This document shows, piece after piece, positions 5,848 to 6,627 of a stretch of DNA of 6,627 nucleotides; within the stretch, counting starts at the first letter, position 1; each line of letters begins with the position of its first letter. The DNA comes from Tectiglobus sp039183375 (GTDB lineage: Bacteria; Pseudomonadota; Alphaproteobacteria; Rhizobiales; Hyphomicrobiaceae): NCBI GenBank assembly GCA_039183375.1, contig JBCDBQ010000419.1, positions 1 through 6,627 of the forward strand. The letters are read 5' to 3'. Made by a program: the position numbers and the translations under genes. The notes beneath the pieces are model-generated. The model was not told the origin of the DNA. It was given only the letters and a program-made list of their open reading frames with translations, and made no database searches.

Positions 5848-6297
5848 ATGCCGCTTTCTCGAGCTATCTTCTATAGTCGGCCTACAGGCACAGAAAACGC
5901 CGACACCTTCGAAAGTGATGTTGATGCGGTCGCTGTCGACTTGCGGAAGGCACACAGCGATGAGGATGTCACCGGCTGTATGATCTTCACCGGTGAATGG
6001 TACCTCCAACTCATCGAGGGTCGGCGCAAACCTCTTTCTGACTTTATCGGCCGGACATTTTTGGATGCACGGTTCTCCGACACGCGAATGATTGAGTTCT
6101 CAGGAATTGATTATCGTTCGTTCGCGCATTGGTCGTTCATCACTATTGGCGCGAACCAATTCTTTGAGAATTTGATATCGGAGCAGCTCATGGCGGAAGA
6201 CCAGCTTCAACCCGTGTTCAAGCCGACTGAAATCTCATCCATTATCCGGTTCTTGGCGCTGCACCACCGCAGTGACGTACTTTTGGGTATCGAGTAA
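5848..6297 (+). CDS. Short BLUF-domain protein with an altered flavin pocket
   Basis: The 149-residue cytoplasmic protein has the length of stand-alone BLUF (blue-light using FAD) proteins: a BLUF domain at about 4-100 plus a helical C-terminal cap (about 104-149). Seen: RAIFYSRPT at 5-13, DVTGCMIFTGEWYLQLIEG at 40-58 and FAHWSF at 92-97, matching the order of BLUF beta strands. In AppA numbering the photocycle uses Tyr21, Asn45, Gln63, Trp104 and Met106. Here Gln54 and Trp95 match, but the Asn position is His36 and the Met position is Phe97. The Tyr position is Phe8, with Tyr9 next to it (F-Y-S instead of Y-x-S). FAD binding is plausible, but a normal red-shifting photocycle is doubtful. No output domain is fused, so any signal must pass to a partner protein. 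The histidine kinase is the divergent neighbour. Confidence 0.87.
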   Translation: MPLSRAIFYSRPTGTENADTFESDVDAVAVDLRKAHSDEDVTGCMIFTGEWYLQLIEGRRKPLSDFIGRTFLDARFSDTRMIEFSGIDYRSFAHWSFITIGANQFFENLISEQLMAEDQLQPVFKPTEISSIIRFLALHHRSDVLLGIE

Positions 6298-6450
6298 AAC
6301 GAAAAGTGCCCGTCGATGATGCTGCAGGGCTTAGCAGAACCTGTCGGTGCCTATGCCAATGACTGTGCCGATACGGGCCCATTGCTCCAAGTTTTAAGCG
6401 AAACATCGGCATGGCCGAAAATACCCATGTCGCTCTGGGAGGTGATGGTC
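6298..6450. other. Convergent spacer after the BLUF gene
   Basis: These 153 bp between two convergent stop codons hold no confident gene. A 7-bp inverted repeat (TGCCGAT near 6366 and ATCGGCA near 6405, with a loop of about 32 nt) is present but has no T-tract, so no terminator is called. Confidence 0.4.
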
Positions 6451-6627
6451 TCACTCTGCGCTTGTTTGCGCTACTGCGCGCCTGCGGGCCCAGTAATACT
6501 CTCTGACTTCAGCTGACACGGTTTGCGCATAAGTCGCCATTTGACTTGCTACAATCGCATCTTCATAGACGGCCCGCGCACGTTCCAGGATGTCATCGAG
6601 GCTTTGTCTCGTCAGTTCGATGGTCAT
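6451..6627 (-). CDS. Small hypothetical protein (58 aa)
   Basis: On the minus strand an ATG exactly at the right edge (6627 to 6625) opens 58 codons ending in TGA at 6453-6451. The product begins MTIELTRQSLDDILERARAV and is predicted to be mostly helical, with alternating charged and hydrophobic residues, an aromatic patch (EYYWARRR, about residues 43-50) and no signal or membrane segment. I do not recognise the family. The ribosome-binding site is outside the window, and the frame could extend upstream, making this the C-terminus of a longer protein. It converges on the BLUF gene. A plus-strand frame over the same bases (6316-6516) has no ribosome-binding site and a composition unlike a protein, so the minus strand is preferred. 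Confidence 0.55.
   Translation of the reverse strand: MTIELTRQSLDDILERARAVYEDAIVASQMATYAQTVSAEVREYYWARRRAVAQTSAE

Noticed and set aside
6316..6516. Plus-strand 66-codon ORF after the BLUF gene
   Set aside because: It has no ribosome-binding site and an unlikely composition, and conflicts with the more protein-like minus-strand frame at 6451-6627.

Overview
The window reads as a bacterial chromosomal segment of roughly balanced base composition (estimated by eye). The gene set suggests an alphaproteobacterium, possibly aquatic: a chemoreceptor, an AGCS-type amino-acid/cation symporter paired with a universal stress protein, a soluble PAS histidine kinase and a short BLUF protein. This assignment is an inference from gene types; there is no rRNA or other phylogenetic marker. 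I see no insertion sequence, integrase, tRNA, rRNA or CRISPR array.

Layout. (1) 1-691, minus: the N-terminal half of a membrane sensor, most likely a methyl-accepting chemotaxis protein, cut by the left edge. (2) 692-1255: a 564-bp divergent intergenic region that is unusually rich in consecutive inverted repeats. Three G-U wobbles favour a plus-strand structured RNA or long leader. A possible 59-residue ORF (1026-1205) is a competing explanation for part of it. (3) 1256-2029, plus: a protein made of two tandem SnoaL-like (NTF2-fold) domains. (4) 2030-2184: a short convergent spacer. (5) 4194-2185, minus: a two-gene operon, usp then an AGCS symporter, separated by 9 nt, with the symporter's ribosome-binding site overlapping the usp stop codon. 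(6) 4195-4531: a 337-bp spacer holding a 10-bp palindrome and a start-less open frame, with no confident gene. (7) 5626-4532, minus: a soluble PAS-HisKA-HATPase sensor kinase with no response regulator beside it. (8) 5848-6297, plus: a short BLUF-domain protein divergent from the kinase. Two or three of the positions that normally tune the flavin photocycle appear substituted. (9) 6627-6451, minus: a 58-residue hypothetical protein whose start codon lies exactly on the right edge.

How the genes fit together. Most of the window looks like sensing and environmental response: chemoreceptor, BLUF protein, cytoplasmic kinase and Usp. The tightest functional unit is usp-agcS, where a nucleotide-binding stress protein is translationally linked to a transporter. 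The BLUF/kinase pair shares a divergent promoter region and could form a light- or redox-linked signalling pair, but the sequence shows only adjacency. The points most worth checking are the hairpin-rich 777-1221 region, the altered BLUF pocket, the double SnoaL protein and the Usp-transporter coupling.
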